The notes beneath the pieces are model-generated. The model was not told where the DNA came from, ran no database searches, and saw only the letters and a list, made by a program, of their open reading frames with translations. The translations under genes were made by a program, and so were the position numbers. A DNA stretch of 64,000 nucleotides, taken from the NCBI RefSeq assembly GCF_019710585.1, contig NZ_JAIFZQ010000016.1, positions 186,001 to 250,000 of the forward strand, written 5' to 3'. This document shows, piece after piece, positions 16,322 to 24,607 of the stretch; the first letter of the stretch is position 1, and each line of letters starts with the position of its first letter. Origin of the DNA: Arthrobacter sp. MAHUQ-56. Lineage in GTDB: Bacteria > Actinomycetota > Actinomycetes > Actinomycetales > Micrococcaceae.

Positions 16322-17527
16322 CTAGCTCTGGCCGCCCTGCCGGCCGCCGGCGTCGGACCCTGCATCGCCGGCGCGGTGCTGCACTTTGTCACGGACCCGG
16401 TCCCGGTGGCTTTCCCCGGCATTGCTTTCGGCCTGCCGGTCCTGCACATCCTGCCCGTCGCCGTTGTCTGCCGCGTACTTCTCCCGCAGTTCACGCCCGT
16501 GCTTAATGTCGTCCTCGATCTGCTGCTGTATCTTTTCGCTTTTCTTGGTATCCCGCGGAGGCAGCTGGATGGTCTCTTCCGCCTTGATGCCGGCCTGGAG
16601 CTCACGCCCACGCTCCACTTCGGCGTCGAATTCGGCGCCGAACAGCAGCGACATGTTCAGGATCCAGAGCCACAGCAGCATGATGATCACGCTGCCCAGC
16701 GCGCCGTAGGTCTTGTTGTAGTTTCCGAAGTTTCCAACATAGAAACCGAAGGCAAGGGACGCCACCAGGAAAACCACCAGGGCGATGGCCGAACCCATGC
16801 TCATCCAGCGGAACTTCGGCTGCTTGACGTTGGGGGTGGCGTAGTAGAGGACCGCGATGATGGCGATGATGAGAATGACCATGACCGGCCACTTGGCGAT
16901 GTTCCAGACAGCCAGGAAGGCGCCACTGAGCCCGATCAGCCCGCCGACGGCCTCGGAGATGGGACCGCTGAGCACCAGCATGCCCGCGAGGAGCGCCACG
17001 ATCACCACGGCAAGGAGTGTGACGGCCAGCATGGTGCCCCGCAGCTTCACGAACGGGCGTCCCTCATCCACCTCGTAAATCCGGTTCATCGCCCGGCCGA
17101 AACCACCTACGTATCCGGACGCCGACCAGAGCGCGGTGACAAGGCCGATGACCAGGGTGAACCCGGCTGCCGGGGCATTCGTGAGCTCCGAGACGGGGCC
17201 GCTGATGGTGTTCACGGTTTCCGCGGGCGCAAAGCCGCGCACGATTTCCAGCAGGGCCGTGGTGGTCTTCTGCGGATCTCCGAAGAGGCCGAGCAGCGAC
17301 ACAAGCGCCAGCAGGGCGGGGAACAGGGACAGGACCGCGTAGTACGTCAGCCCGGCCGCCAGGTCAGGGCACTGGTCCTTGCTGAACTCCCGGAACGTCT
17401 TCCTGGTGATGTACTTCCACGACGGCTTATCCAGGTCCCGGGGGCTGCCAGGCTTCCTTGCATCATTTGGATCCGGAGCCTGGCCCGCCTTCGCGGTACT
17501 GGTCTCGGATGAGTCGTGAGTGGCCAT
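16322..17527 (-). CDS. YihY/virulence factor BrkB family membrane protein
   Basis: A 401-residue YihY/BrkB protein with six predicted membrane helices. Family landmarks include FSKDQCPDLAAGLTYYAVLS and FPALLALVSLLGLFG, ALWSASGYVGGFGRAMNRIY, and GNYNKTYGALGSVIIMLLWL followed by MSLLFGAEFDAEVERGRE. The last 80 residues form a highly charged hydrophilic tail. The biochemical role is not established, and the old link to ribonuclease BN was an error. The gene follows the DUF3618, holin-like and low-complexity genes on the same strand and probably belongs to the same envelope-related group. Confidence 0.9.
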   Translation of the reverse strand: MATHDSSETSTAKAGQAPDPNDARKPGSPRDLDKPSWKYITRKTFREFSKDQCPDLAAGLTYYAVLSLFPALLALVSLLGLFGDPQKTTTALLEIVRGFAPAETVNTISGPVSELTNAPAAGFTLVIGLVTALWSASGYVGGFGRAMNRIYEVDEGRPFVKLRGTMLAVTLLAVVIVALLAGMLVLSGPISEAVGGLIGLSGAFLAVWNIAKWPVMVILIIAIIAVLYYATPNVKQPKFRWMSMGSAIALVVFLVASLAFGFYVGNFGNYNKTYGALGSVIIMLLWLWILNMSLLFGAEFDAEVERGRELQAGIKAEETIQLPPRDTKKSEKIQQQIEDDIKHGRELREKYAADNGDGQDVQDRQAESNAGESHRDRVRDKVQHRAGDAGSDAGGRQGGQS

Positions 17528-17629
17528 GGGGTGTCCTCTCCATCAAGTGGCTGAAGCGGACAGGCCGGCCCCGCGAAGGCGGTGCCGGCCTGTCGAACAG
17601 TTCTGTTGCTTGCGGTGCAGCGCCCTGGT

Positions 17630-18292
17630 TTAGGTGTTTTGGACGTTGTCTTTGGCGTCGGTGGCGCGGTCTTTGACGTCGGTGGCGGCCATTTGGCCTT
17701 CGGCTTTGACGTTTTGGGCGGCGTCGGTGGCGGTGGCTTTGACGTTTTCCATGGCTTCCTGGGCGGGTTCCTTGAGGTCCTGGGCCATGTTTTTCGCGGC
17801 GTCGGTGAGTTCGTGGGCCAGGGGCTGGGCTGCGGTTTTGAGTTGGTCCGCGGCTTCGCGTTCTTTCTGGCTTGGCGGGATCAGGGAGGAGACGAGCAGG
17901 CCGGCGCCGAAGGCGATCAGGCCGGCGGCCAGGGGGTTGCCCTGGGTTTTGGCTTTGACCTGGTCGGGGGTGTGGGAGACGGCCTGGCCGGCGTCGGTGA
18001 GTTTGGCCGAGACGGTGTCTTTGGCGTCGTGGAGGCTGTCTCCGGCGTTGTGCAGGGCGTTGGTGGTGTGTCCTGCGCCGGTGGTGGTGGTGTCGTGGAC
18101 TTTGGTGGTGGCGGTGTCGGCTGCGCCCATGATTTTCTCCTTGACTCCGGTGACGGCGTCGCGGACCTTGTCGGTCTGGCGGTGGACGATGTTGGACGGG
18201 GTGACCTTGTCGGCGACGGCGTCCACGTTGGTGCCCAGGCGGGCACGGGTGGCTTCTATGTCTGCGCGGATGACGTCAGGGTTCTCGCTCAT
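17630..18292 (-). CDS. DUF3618 domain protein
   Basis: A 220-residue protein with the DUF3618 signature at the N-terminus (NPDVIRADIEATRARLGTNVD then AVADKVTP), a long helical Ala/Lys/Asp/Thr-rich region with KVHDTTTT and DAAQNVKA-type repeats recalling LEA proteins, and a central Gly/Leu hydrophobic segment (PLAAGLIAFGAGLLVSSLIPP) that may touch the membrane. It overlaps the holin-like gene by 4 bases. Role unknown; probably envelope or stress related. Confidence 0.88.
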   Translation of the reverse strand: MSENPDVIRADIEATRARLGTNVDAVADKVTPSNIVHRQTDKVRDAVTGVKEKIMGAADTATTKVHDTTTTGAGHTTNALHNAGDSLHDAKDTVSAKLTDAGQAVSHTPDQVKAKTQGNPLAAGLIAFGAGLLVSSLIPPSQKEREAADQLKTAAQPLAHELTDAAKNMAQDLKEPAQEAMENVKATATDAAQNVKAEGQMAATDVKDRATDAKDNVQNT

Positions 18293-18720
18293 CGGTTTAC
18301 CTCACCTGGTTTTAGGGTTGGGGGGATTTCGGAGAGTGTTTCGCTGGTTCGGGGCAGGCCCTTGATCTCTTTGAGTTCCTTGCGGCCGATGCTGGCCAGG
18401 ACCGCGGCGATGATGGCCCAGATGACGGCGACGATCAGCGCGGCCCAGCCCAGGGGCATGAGGGCGCCGAGGGCGAACATCAGGGCCAGGGAGAGGAAGA
18501 GCAGGACGAAGTGTCCGCCGACGCCGGCGCCGGCGAGCATGCCGGCGCCTTTCCCGGCGCGGGTGGCTGACTGCTTGGCTTCGGCCTTGGCCAGTTCCAC
18601 TTCCTGGCGCATCAGGGTGGACAGGTCCCGGGTGACGTCCCCGAGCAGTTCGCCCAGCGAGGCGGTATCGGCCTTCAGATGCGCCGCACTCGGCGGCGTC
18701 TCAGGAATCTGGCTGCTCAT
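18289..18720 (-). CDS. Phage holin-like (DUF1469/Actino_Holin-X) membrane protein
   Basis: A 143-residue protein: LGELLGDVTRDLSTLMRQEV then ELAKAEAKQSATRAGKGAG (amphipathic helix), two strong membrane helices (GHFVLLFLSLALMFALGALM; GWAALIVAVIWAIIAAVLAS) and a short charged tail. This layout is typical of actinobacterial holin-superfamily housekeeping proteins that travel with DUF3618 genes, so it does not indicate a prophage. The start and stop codons of all three neighbours touch or overlap. Confidence 0.88.
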   Translation of the reverse strand: MSSQIPETPPSAAHLKADTASLGELLGDVTRDLSTLMRQEVELAKAEAKQSATRAGKGAGMLAGAGVGGHFVLLFLSLALMFALGALMPLGWAALIVAVIWAIIAAVLASIGRKELKEIKGLPRTSETLSEIPPTLKPGEVNR

Positions 18721-19682
18721 CAGAGCCCACCCGTCTGGCCGCCCCTGGTGCGGTCCCGGGTAAGGGGGTCGTTAGCCATCGGATCGTCGGCGAGGGCGCG
18801 GTCGCGCAGCGGGTCATCGGACAGCTGGTTGCCGGACCATGGTTCCTCCACCAGTTGCGGGCTGTCGAGGCCGCTGGCCGTACCTGCAGTCTCCGGGTAG
18901 CTGCTGCCCGGGGCCCCGCCGTCGTAGCCGGCCGTTGTGGTTGCCGGGCCGGGGAGCTGGACCGGCGGGGGCGGGACTGTCCCGCCTGCCGGAGCATACG
19001 TGCCGCTGTACTGGTCTGCGCGGGGTGTGCCCGGGTACAAGCCGGCCTGGCCGGTACGGGAAGTGGAACTTTCGGGGGCTCCGGCGGTGAGGCCGCGGGT
19101 GAGGCGCCCGGCGAGGACGCCGGCGCCGGCGGCGAGGAGCAGGAACGTGCCGGGGCGGTTGCGGGCAAACCGCTGGACTTCAGTGAGCAGGTCGCCCGGT
19201 TCGCGGTTTTCCAGCCAGGTGGCCATCGACGAGGTGCGCTCGGCCGCCTGGCGGATCAGGTCGCCGGCGACGCCCTGCTGGTCAGGGGCGCTGGCCATGC
19301 TGTGCAGCTGGCTGGAGATGTTGCGGATGCCCTCGGCCGCCTTCTGCTGCTGGGCGCCGGCCTGGCTGGTCAACCCCGCGCGGGCCTGGTGCAGCAGGTC
19401 CTGCGCGCCGGCCTTTGCCTCGGAAGCAACATTCGCGGCTTCCTCTTTCGCCGTCTGGGCAACGTTCTGGGCGGAACCAGCGGCGGTGCGGGCAACGTCG
19501 GCTGCTTCTTCCTTGGCTGCGTCCTTGCGGGACGGCCCGGAGCCGTCTGTGCCGTAACCGGCCTCACTGGCACCTGGAGTGGCGGCGGATGGGAAGGTGG
19601 CGGCGTTCCGCTCACCAGGAAGTCCTGTGCTGGCCGGGGGCGCCGTGTACGTCGGGTCCTCGGGCCATTGGTTCTCTGTCAT
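18720..19682 (-). CDS. Low-complexity helical protein, first gene of the DUF3618/holin group
   Basis: A 320-residue protein starting MTENQWPEDPTYTAPP. The middle (about 65-130) is a long Ala/Glu/Lys/Gln coiled-coil or LEA-like helix (KEEAADVARTAAGSAQNVAQ, LLHQARAGLTSQAGAQQQKA). Then come a short hydrophobic piece (GTFLLLAAGAGVLAGRLTRG) and a disordered Pro/Gly/Asp-rich tail ending in LSDDPLRDRALADDP-type repeats. The ATG at 19682 has a purine-rich GGAAAGAGAG stretch upstream; the longer frame to 19721 is less likely. Its stop overlaps the next start (TGATG). Confidence 0.75.
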   Translation of the reverse strand: MTENQWPEDPTYTAPPASTGLPGERNAATFPSAATPGASEAGYGTDGSGPSRKDAAKEEAADVARTAAGSAQNVAQTAKEEAANVASEAKAGAQDLLHQARAGLTSQAGAQQQKAAEGIRNISSQLHSMASAPDQQGVAGDLIRQAAERTSSMATWLENREPGDLLTEVQRFARNRPGTFLLLAAGAGVLAGRLTRGLTAGAPESSTSRTGQAGLYPGTPRADQYSGTYAPAGGTVPPPPVQLPGPATTTAGYDGGAPGSSYPETAGTASGLDSPQLVEEPWSGNQLSDDPLRDRALADDPMANDPLTRDRTRGGQTGGL

Positions 19683-19774
19683 CTTCGCTCTCTCTTTCCA
19701 AGAAGGCCGGTTGTTGATCAAGAACCAGCAATACTGGCCGTAAAATAATAAGCATGATTACTAATAAAAGGTAA

Positions 19775-19799
19775 GTACCCTTGCTAACCCGAATGTAAC
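19775..19799 (-). promoter_or_regulatory. Possible SigB/SigF-type promoter upstream of the envelope-stress group
   Basis: Read on the minus strand: GTTA, 15 bases, GGGTAC, which is close to the GTTT-N15-GGGTAT consensus of actinobacterial stress sigma factors. It lies about 93 bases before the ATG at 19682 and inside the most AT-rich intergenic stretch of the area. A SigB/SigF-type sigma gene lies 2 kb away. Confidence 0.4.
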
Positions 19800-19869
19800 G
19801 TTCACGAATAAGACAGCCGGAATGGCGCGGGCCTGCCCGGTTACAACGAAGTGGGAAGTGGTGGGAAAA

Positions 19870-20634
19870 ATGGATACAGCTCCCTGGGTATGGGTCATTG
19901 TTGCCGTTGTCGTAGTGGTGCTGGTCGCCGTGCTGTTCCTGGCCGGCGGGAGGCGCCGGCGGGCAATGCAGGAAAAGCGCGACCGGGAACACCGGGAAAA
20001 GGCCGCTGAAATCCGGCGCGAAGCCGAAAACATGGAAATCGATGCCCGGGAACGGGAAGCCAAGGCCATTAGGGCACGTGCCGATGCCGAGCAGGCGCAG
20101 GTCAATGCGGCCCGGTTGCGCCAGGAAGCGGAACAGCAGGCCCGGGAGGCGCAGTCGCTGCGCAGCGATGTTGCCAGCCGTGCCCGCAAGGCCGACGAGC
20201 TTGATCCGGACGTCACCGTCGATGGCACCCGGAGCGGCCGTACCCAGGGCGGGGCAGTGGAGGGCGCAGGGGCCGACGGCGGATATGCCGGCGGTGGCCA
20301 TGCCGGGGGCGGACGCCGCGAAGGTTTAGCCGGGGATGCCTACCCCGAAGCCCGCAGGGATGGCCTGCGTGGTGAAGCCCTGTCGGGTCACCCGCGTCGG
20401 GAGGAGCGGCCCGTCGACGCTACTGCGGAATCGCGGGACGACGGATTGCGGGACGATGGATTGCGAAACGATGGATTGCGGGACGATGAGGTGTCCCGGC
20501 GGGACGTGCGGCGCGATGACGCCGGCCAGCGGGATGTCGCCGGAGGAGCTGCCGCTTCGCCAGACGACGTGCGCCGGGACGCCCAGGAAGCCAACCGGGA
20601 AGCCAGGGACCGGGACCGCGGCGACGGAATCTAG
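19870..20634 (+). CDS. Single-pass membrane protein with coiled coil and RDDGL repeats
   Basis: A 254-residue protein of unknown function. One N-terminal membrane helix (WVWVIVAVVVVVLVAVLFLA) is followed by RRRR, placing the remainder in the cytoplasm. A long charged coiled coil follows (EKAAEIRREAENMEIDARER and ARADAEQAQVNAARLRQEAE), then a Gly-rich linker, then four RDDGL-type pentapeptides and a very charged Arg/Asp tail. The ATG at 19870 has GGTGGG upstream. It is divergent from the envelope-stress group and may share its regulation. Confidence 0.7.
   Translation: MDTAPWVWVIVAVVVVVLVAVLFLAGGRRRRAMQEKRDREHREKAAEIRREAENMEIDAREREAKAIRARADAEQAQVNAARLRQEAEQQAREAQSLRSDVASRARKADELDPDVTVDGTRSGRTQGGAVEGAGADGGYAGGGHAGGGRREGLAGDAYPEARRDGLRGEALSGHPRREERPVDATAESRDDGLRDDGLRNDGLRDDEVSRRDVRRDDAGQRDVAGGAAASPDDVRRDAQEANREARDRDRGDGI
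20434..20493 (+). repeat. 15-bp tandem repeat, four copies, coding
   Basis: Units CGGGACGACGGATTG, CGGGACGATGGATTG, CGAAACGATGGATTG and a degenerate CGGGACGATGAGGTG follow each other in frame and encode RDDGL, RDDGL, RNDGL, RDDEV. Confidence 0.85.
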
Positions 20635-20645
20635 CGGCCGGAATT

Positions 20646-20680
20646 CGACGACCGCCCGGCGGACGCCGGGCGGTGCGTCG
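20646..20680. terminator. Strong hairpin, bidirectional terminator
   Basis: CCGCCCGGC and GCCGGGCGG pair perfectly around a GGAC loop, extended by outer CGACG/CGTCG pairing across small bulges. It lies between two convergent genes only 49 bases apart. Confidence 0.75.
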
Positions 20681-20683
20681 TGT

Positions 20684-21727
20684 TTAAGGCTGGCGGCGCG
20701 GCCTGAGGACCGGAGACGGATGCACTCCTGTCCCGGTTCCCAGGCCGGCGAGCACTTCCTTCACAGCGTCAACCGAGGACACTTTCGGCTCCCAGCACAG
20801 GATTCGCCGCGCCCGGTCCGTATCCATGATGGGCGCCCCTGCCGCCATTACAACCCAGCCTGCGTCCGTGGGTTGGATCCGGGCCCGCCAGGTGAGGTCC
20901 ACCACCGCATGCAGCAGCCGCATGGGGATGGGGAGGATCCGCTTGGCGCCAAGGATGCGTGCCAGTTCCTGTGGGTTGAGTACCGGCTCAGCGGCAATGT
21001 TGAAAGCGCCGCTGGCACGCTGGTCAACCACGCGCCAGTAAGCCTCCGCAACGTCATCGGCATGCACTGCCTGGAATATGAGGTTGTCCGGCGCTGGGAG
21101 CAGTGGGGTCCAGGGCTTCCCTGGAATGAGCCGCGGAATGACGTGCCCCAGGAAATACCGCCCAATTTCGCTGCCGGCATTCGCCTGGAAGATCAGCCCC
21201 GGCCGGAGCCGGGCCACGGAAATAGCCGGTTCACTGGCCATGAACTGATCCAGGAGTTTTTCCTGTTCGGCTTTGTGCCGGCTGTAGTGGGAGCCGGGCA
21301 TACCCGTGGCCGGCCAGGACTCGTCCCTGCGTTGGTCCTTGCTTGAGCTGCTGTAGGCACCAACGGAGGAGGCGCAGACAATCTGCTTCACGCCCGCTGT
21401 GCGTGCTGCTTCCAGGACGTTCGCGGTTCCGGTGACATTCGTCCGGTGCAGCTGCTCAAGGTCGCGGTTCGGCTGGATTTGCCATGCAAGGTGGACTACG
21501 GCGTCGGCTCCGGCGAGTGCCCGTTCCAGCAGTGGCCGGTCCTGTTCGGCGCCCACGTCCAGCGTGTGCCACTCGACGCCGTCATACGGTGGCGCCGAGG
21601 TGTCCGGAAGGCGACGGCTGATGCCAACCAGCTGCAGGCTGCCGGGCTTCCGGGAAAGCTGGCCCTGGAGGTTGCGCAGCAGTGCGGTCCCTGCGTTTCC
21701 ACTGGCTCCGGTGATGGCAATGCGCAT
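20684..21727 (-). CDS. NAD-dependent epimerase/dehydratase family protein
   Basis: A 347-residue extended SDR. The N-terminal Rossmann motif is ITGASGNAGTALLRNL, AVVHLAWQIQPNRDLEQLH and NVTGTANVLEAARTAGVKQI are the nucleotide-sugar-epimerase-like core, SSVGAYSSSS carries the catalytic Ser, and YSRHK is the YxxxK pair. The substrate is unknown and may not be a nucleotide sugar. A good AAGGAG precedes the ATG at 21727. It is divergent from the sigma factor gene with an AT-rich dyad between them. Confidence 0.85.
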   Translation of the reverse strand: MRIAITGASGNAGTALLRNLQGQLSRKPGSLQLVGISRRLPDTSAPPYDGVEWHTLDVGAEQDRPLLERALAGADAVVHLAWQIQPNRDLEQLHRTNVTGTANVLEAARTAGVKQIVCASSVGAYSSSSKDQRRDESWPATGMPGSHYSRHKAEQEKLLDQFMASEPAISVARLRPGLIFQANAGSEIGRYFLGHVIPRLIPGKPWTPLLPAPDNLIFQAVHADDVAEAYWRVVDQRASGAFNIAAEPVLNPQELARILGAKRILPIPMRLLHAVVDLTWRARIQPTDAGWVVMAAGAPIMDTDRARRILCWEPKVSSVDAVKEVLAGLGTGTGVHPSPVLRPRRQP

Positions 21728-21794
21728 GACGAAGGCTCCTTGGAGGTGGGGGCGGTTGCCGCTTACATCCCGAGCCTACAACTGGGAAGGATTG

Positions 21795-21816
21795 AATTAT
21801 AAGCAACCTTATGATT
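21795..21816. promoter_or_regulatory. AT-rich dyad between the epimerase and sigma factor genes
   Basis: AATTATAAG (21795-21803), CAAC, CTTATGATT (21808-21816) form a dyad with 9-bp arms and one mismatch. It is an AT-rich island in very GC-rich DNA, centred in a divergent gap, so an operator or overlapping promoters are likely. Which protein binds is unknown. Confidence 0.45.
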
Positions 21817-21873
21817 TGCTGCTTCTAAGTCTTGCCGCAGGCTTTCGGAACCCAGATTGAGGGACAACGATCC

Positions 21874-22836
21874 ATGCCCGAATCCTTTGCCGCACTTGCC
21901 GTGGATACTACGCGAGTCCAGGAACAGCATCCAGAACCACAACAGAATCCAGCCCCGCCCTCCTCGTCGGGCCGGCTGCGGGAAACCTTCGAGAATGAGC
22001 TGGTCCTGAGGTACCTGGACCTGGCCGAGGCCTTGGCTGCCCGCTTCGAGGCCCGTGGCCGGGAACGGGCAGACCTGAACCAGGTTGCCTACCTGGGCCT
22101 CGTGAAGGCTGCCCGCGGCTTTGACCAGGCCAAGGGCGAGAGCTTCCCCGCCTATGCCGCGCCAACCATCACAGGTGAACTCAAAAGGTACCTGCGTGAC
22201 CGGACGTGGGTTGTGCGCCCGCCCCGCCACATCCAGGACCTGAGGACCCGGCTTTTCCGGGCAGAGCCGGAGCTGACCCAGTCGCTCGGCAGGAGCCCCA
22301 GCGTGGAGGAACTGGCCGGCGAATTGGGAACGGACCCGGCAGAGGTGCAGGAAGCTATCTCGGCCTCCAGCAGCATGCACCCGGATTCATTGGATGCCGT
22401 GAACCCGAACTCGGAGGCACCCTCCATCGGCGAGATGCTGGCCTGCCCGGACGCGCCGCTGGAACGGCTCGAAGAACTGGCGTGCCTGCGCGACGCCATG
22501 CAGGACCTGGATGACTCGGACCGGGAGCTTCTTTACCGCCGCTACTTCTGCGAGGAAACGCAGGTCCAGCTGGGCAAACGGCTGGGCATGTCGCAAATGC
22601 AGGTGTCCCGCCGCCTGGCCAAGGTCCTGGTGGAACTGCAGCGCCGGCTGGAGGCCAGCGCGCAGACCTGCGGCCACGAAGCCGACGGCGGCATGGGAGT
22701 CGAAAGCAGGGCTTTCGGCACAGGCCGGCTGGCTGGTTCCGGCACGCCGTTCCGGCACCTGCGGACCGCCGGAAAGCCGTCCGCCGGGGGCGGTGCAACC
22801 CGCCGCCGGTTCGGCGGCGGGACCAGGGCGAACTAG
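21874..22836 (+). CDS. RNA polymerase sigma factor, SigB/SigF/SigG type (group 3)
   Basis: A 320-residue sigma factor. Region 2 is ENELVLRYLDLAEALAARFE, RADLNQVAYLGLVKAARGFD, FPAYAAPTITGELKRYLRD and TWVVRPPRHIQDL, the usual SigB/SigF pattern. Region 3 is LTQSLGRSPSVEELAGELGT, and region 4 is LDDSDRELLYRRYFCEETQV with QLGKRLGMSQMQVSRRLAKV. It has a longer, unstructured N-terminus and a 50-residue Gly/Ala/Arg tail not usual for the family. I chose the ATG at 21874 because GAGGGA lies upstream; the frame is open further. No anti-sigma factor (RsbW) gene lies next to it. Confidence 0.9.
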   Translation: MPESFAALAVDTTRVQEQHPEPQQNPAPPSSSGRLRETFENELVLRYLDLAEALAARFEARGRERADLNQVAYLGLVKAARGFDQAKGESFPAYAAPTITGELKRYLRDRTWVVRPPRHIQDLRTRLFRAEPELTQSLGRSPSVEELAGELGTDPAEVQEAISASSSMHPDSLDAVNPNSEAPSIGEMLACPDAPLERLEELACLRDAMQDLDDSDRELLYRRYFCEETQVQLGKRLGMSQMQVSRRLAKVLVELQRRLEASAQTCGHEADGGMGVESRAFGTGRLAGSGTPFRHLRTAGKPSAGGGATRRRFGGGTRAN

Positions 22837-22976
22837 TCGCCTGCGGGTTGGTCCGGGACTGCGCACCAGCACCAGCAAAACCTTATCTTGCCTGTTCAGT
22901 GGCGGCCCCTGGCCATGGTCCGGGGGCCGGGAAAAGCCCGCGGCCCTGTTTAGGAGCAGCAGGAGGAGGGAACAGG

Positions 22977-23519
22977 GTGGTTATGGAAAGCTCCGAAACC
23001 TCCAACCTCAGGGCTGTCCTGTTCGACCGGGACGGGACCCTGGTGGTCGATGTGCCATACAACGGCGATCCGGACCTGGTCCAGCCAATGCCTGGAGCCA
23101 AGGAGGTCCTGGACGGCCTCCGGGCCGCAGGCATCGCCACGGGCGTCATCAGCAACCAGTCCGGCATCGCCCGGGGCCTGATAACTCCCGGCGACGTGGC
23201 CAGGGTCAACGCCAAAGTGGAAGAACTGCTGGGCCCGTTCGATGTGTGGGAAATCTGCCCCCACTCCGAACAGGACCGCTGCGCCTGCCGCAAACCTGCA
23301 CCGGGGATGGTGCACAATGCGTGCCACAAACTCGGGATCAGCGCATCCCAGACTGCCCTGATCGGCGATATCGGAGCCGACGTGGGAGCCGCGGAAGCCG
23401 CCGGAGCCATCGGCGTCCTTGTTCCCACTCCCGTCACCCGCGCGGAGGAAGTGGCCCGGGCGCGGCTGGTGGCCGCTGACCTCGCCTCCGCCGTCGGCCT
23501 GCTCCAGGCGGCGCCCTGA
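22977..23519 (+). CDS. gmhB: HAD-IIIA phosphatase, GmhB-like (heptose 1,7-bisphosphate 7-phosphatase)
   Basis: A 180-residue HAD hydrolase. FDRDGTLVVDVPYN holds the DxDGT nucleophile motif, VISNQSGIARG is motif II, and CPHSEQDRCACRKPAPGM is the Zn-loop plus Lys motif typical of GmhB and histidinol-phosphatase relatives; LIGDIGADVGAA is motif IV. The locus context (GmhA-, HldE- and heptosyltransferase-like genes) makes GmhB the best call. AGGAGG at 22961-22966, overlapping GGAGG at 22965-22969, fits the GTG at 22977 better than the ATG at 22983. It is the first gene of the nine-gene locus; its stop overlaps the next ATG (TGATG). Confidence 0.85.
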   Translation: MVMESSETSNLRAVLFDRDGTLVVDVPYNGDPDLVQPMPGAKEVLDGLRAAGIATGVISNQSGIARGLITPGDVARVNAKVEELLGPFDVWEICPHSEQDRCACRKPAPGMVHNACHKLGISASQTALIGDIGADVGAAEAAGAIGVLVPTPVTRAEEVARARLVAADLASAVGLLQAAP

Positions 23520-24607
23520 TGGGGCGCGTGCTGGTGGCCCGGCTGGACAGCATGGGCGACGTCTTGCTCGCTGGTCCCGCCGTCCGGGCGGTAGCAAACG
23601 GAAGGGGCCATGGCGGCAGTGGGAACAACCATGTCGTGATGCTGTGCGGCCGGCAGGGGGAATCCGCCGCCACCCTGCTGCCGGGTGTCGCCGAGGTCTA
23701 CAGCTGGGACAGCCCCTGGATCATGAACCCGGCCCCGAAGATGACCGGCCCGCACGCAGACCGGCTGATCGATTACGTCCGCAACTCAAGGATCACCGAA
23801 GCCGTGATCCTGACGTCCTTCCACCAGTCGCCGCTGCCGCTGGCACTGCTCTTGCGGCTCGCGGGCGTGAAACGCATCACCGGGGCCTCCACCGACTACG
23901 CCGGGTCCCTCCTGGACATCCGGTTAAAGCCCGGGGAAGACTTCCCCGAAGACCAGCCGGAGGCGGAGCGCGCGCTTGGCATTGCCGAGGCCGCGGGATT
24001 CCGGCTGCCCGCCGGGGACGACGGAAAGCTGCACGTGAAATCTGTTCCTGACGTCACCGGGCTGGTCGGGGCGGATCCTTACATCGTGGTCCACCCGGGA
24101 GCAGCGGTCCCTGCCAGGGCCTGGCCCCCGCTGCACCACGCCGCCGCCGTCGAACTCCTCCAAGGTGCGGGGCACCGTGTGGTGGTCACCGGCGGACCCG
24201 GTGAAACCTCACTCACCGCCACTGTTGCGGGCCCTTCGGCACTGGACCTCGGCGGCCGTACCGACCTTGACACCATGGCCGGCGTCATGGCCGGCGCGGA
24301 GGCGGTGGTCACGGGTAATACCGGCCCCGCCCACCTTGCCGCCGCCGTGGGCACCCCGGTGGCCTGCCTGTTTTCCCCCGTGGTCCCGGCCATCCGCTGG
24401 GCACCCTACGGGGTTCCGCTGGAGCTCCTGGGCGACCAGAATGCGGCCTGCCGGATGACCCGGGCCAGGGTGTGCCCGGTCCCCGGCCACCCCTGCCTGG
24501 ACTCTGTCTCACCGGAGGAAGTAGTGGCGGCAGTGGAACGCCTGATCAGCGGAGTGAGCTCCTTCAGCACCCACGTCAGCACCCGTAGAAAGGCCCGCAA
24601 CAGATGA
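23519..24607 (+). CDS. Glycosyltransferase family 9, heptosyltransferase-like
   Basis: A 362-residue GT9 protein of the ADP-heptose:LPS heptosyltransferase type. It starts VLVARLDSMGDVLLAGPAVR, matching the family's N-terminal Asp-containing loop. It has YIVVHPGAAVPARAWP then VVVTGGPGETSL, and the C-terminal signature VVTGNTGPAHLAAAVGTPVA with the donor-binding Asn/Thr-GPxH. In Gram-negatives these enzymes add heptose to lipid A-core; here the acceptor must be something else. It is coupled to gmhB by TGATG and to the next gene by ATGA. Confidence 0.88.
   Translation: MGRVLVARLDSMGDVLLAGPAVRAVANGRGHGGSGNNHVVMLCGRQGESAATLLPGVAEVYSWDSPWIMNPAPKMTGPHADRLIDYVRNSRITEAVILTSFHQSPLPLALLLRLAGVKRITGASTDYAGSLLDIRLKPGEDFPEDQPEAERALGIAEAAGFRLPAGDDGKLHVKSVPDVTGLVGADPYIVVHPGAAVPARAWPPLHHAAAVELLQGAGHRVVVTGGPGETSLTATVAGPSALDLGGRTDLDTMAGVMAGAEAVVTGNTGPAHLAAAVGTPVACLFSPVVPAIRWAPYGVPLELLGDQNAACRMTRARVCPVPGHPCLDSVSPEEVVAAVERLISGVSSFSTHVSTRRKARNR

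Noticed and set aside
15958..16611. Minus-strand frame crossing the gap downstream of the BrkB gene
   Set aside because: It overlaps the BrkB coding end in another frame and is Arg/Ser/Pro-rich with no domain.
18289..18720. Holin-like gene as evidence of a prophage
   Set aside because: No integrase, lysin, capsid or tail genes nearby; the gene belongs to the actinobacterial holin-superfamily group that accompanies DUF3618 genes.
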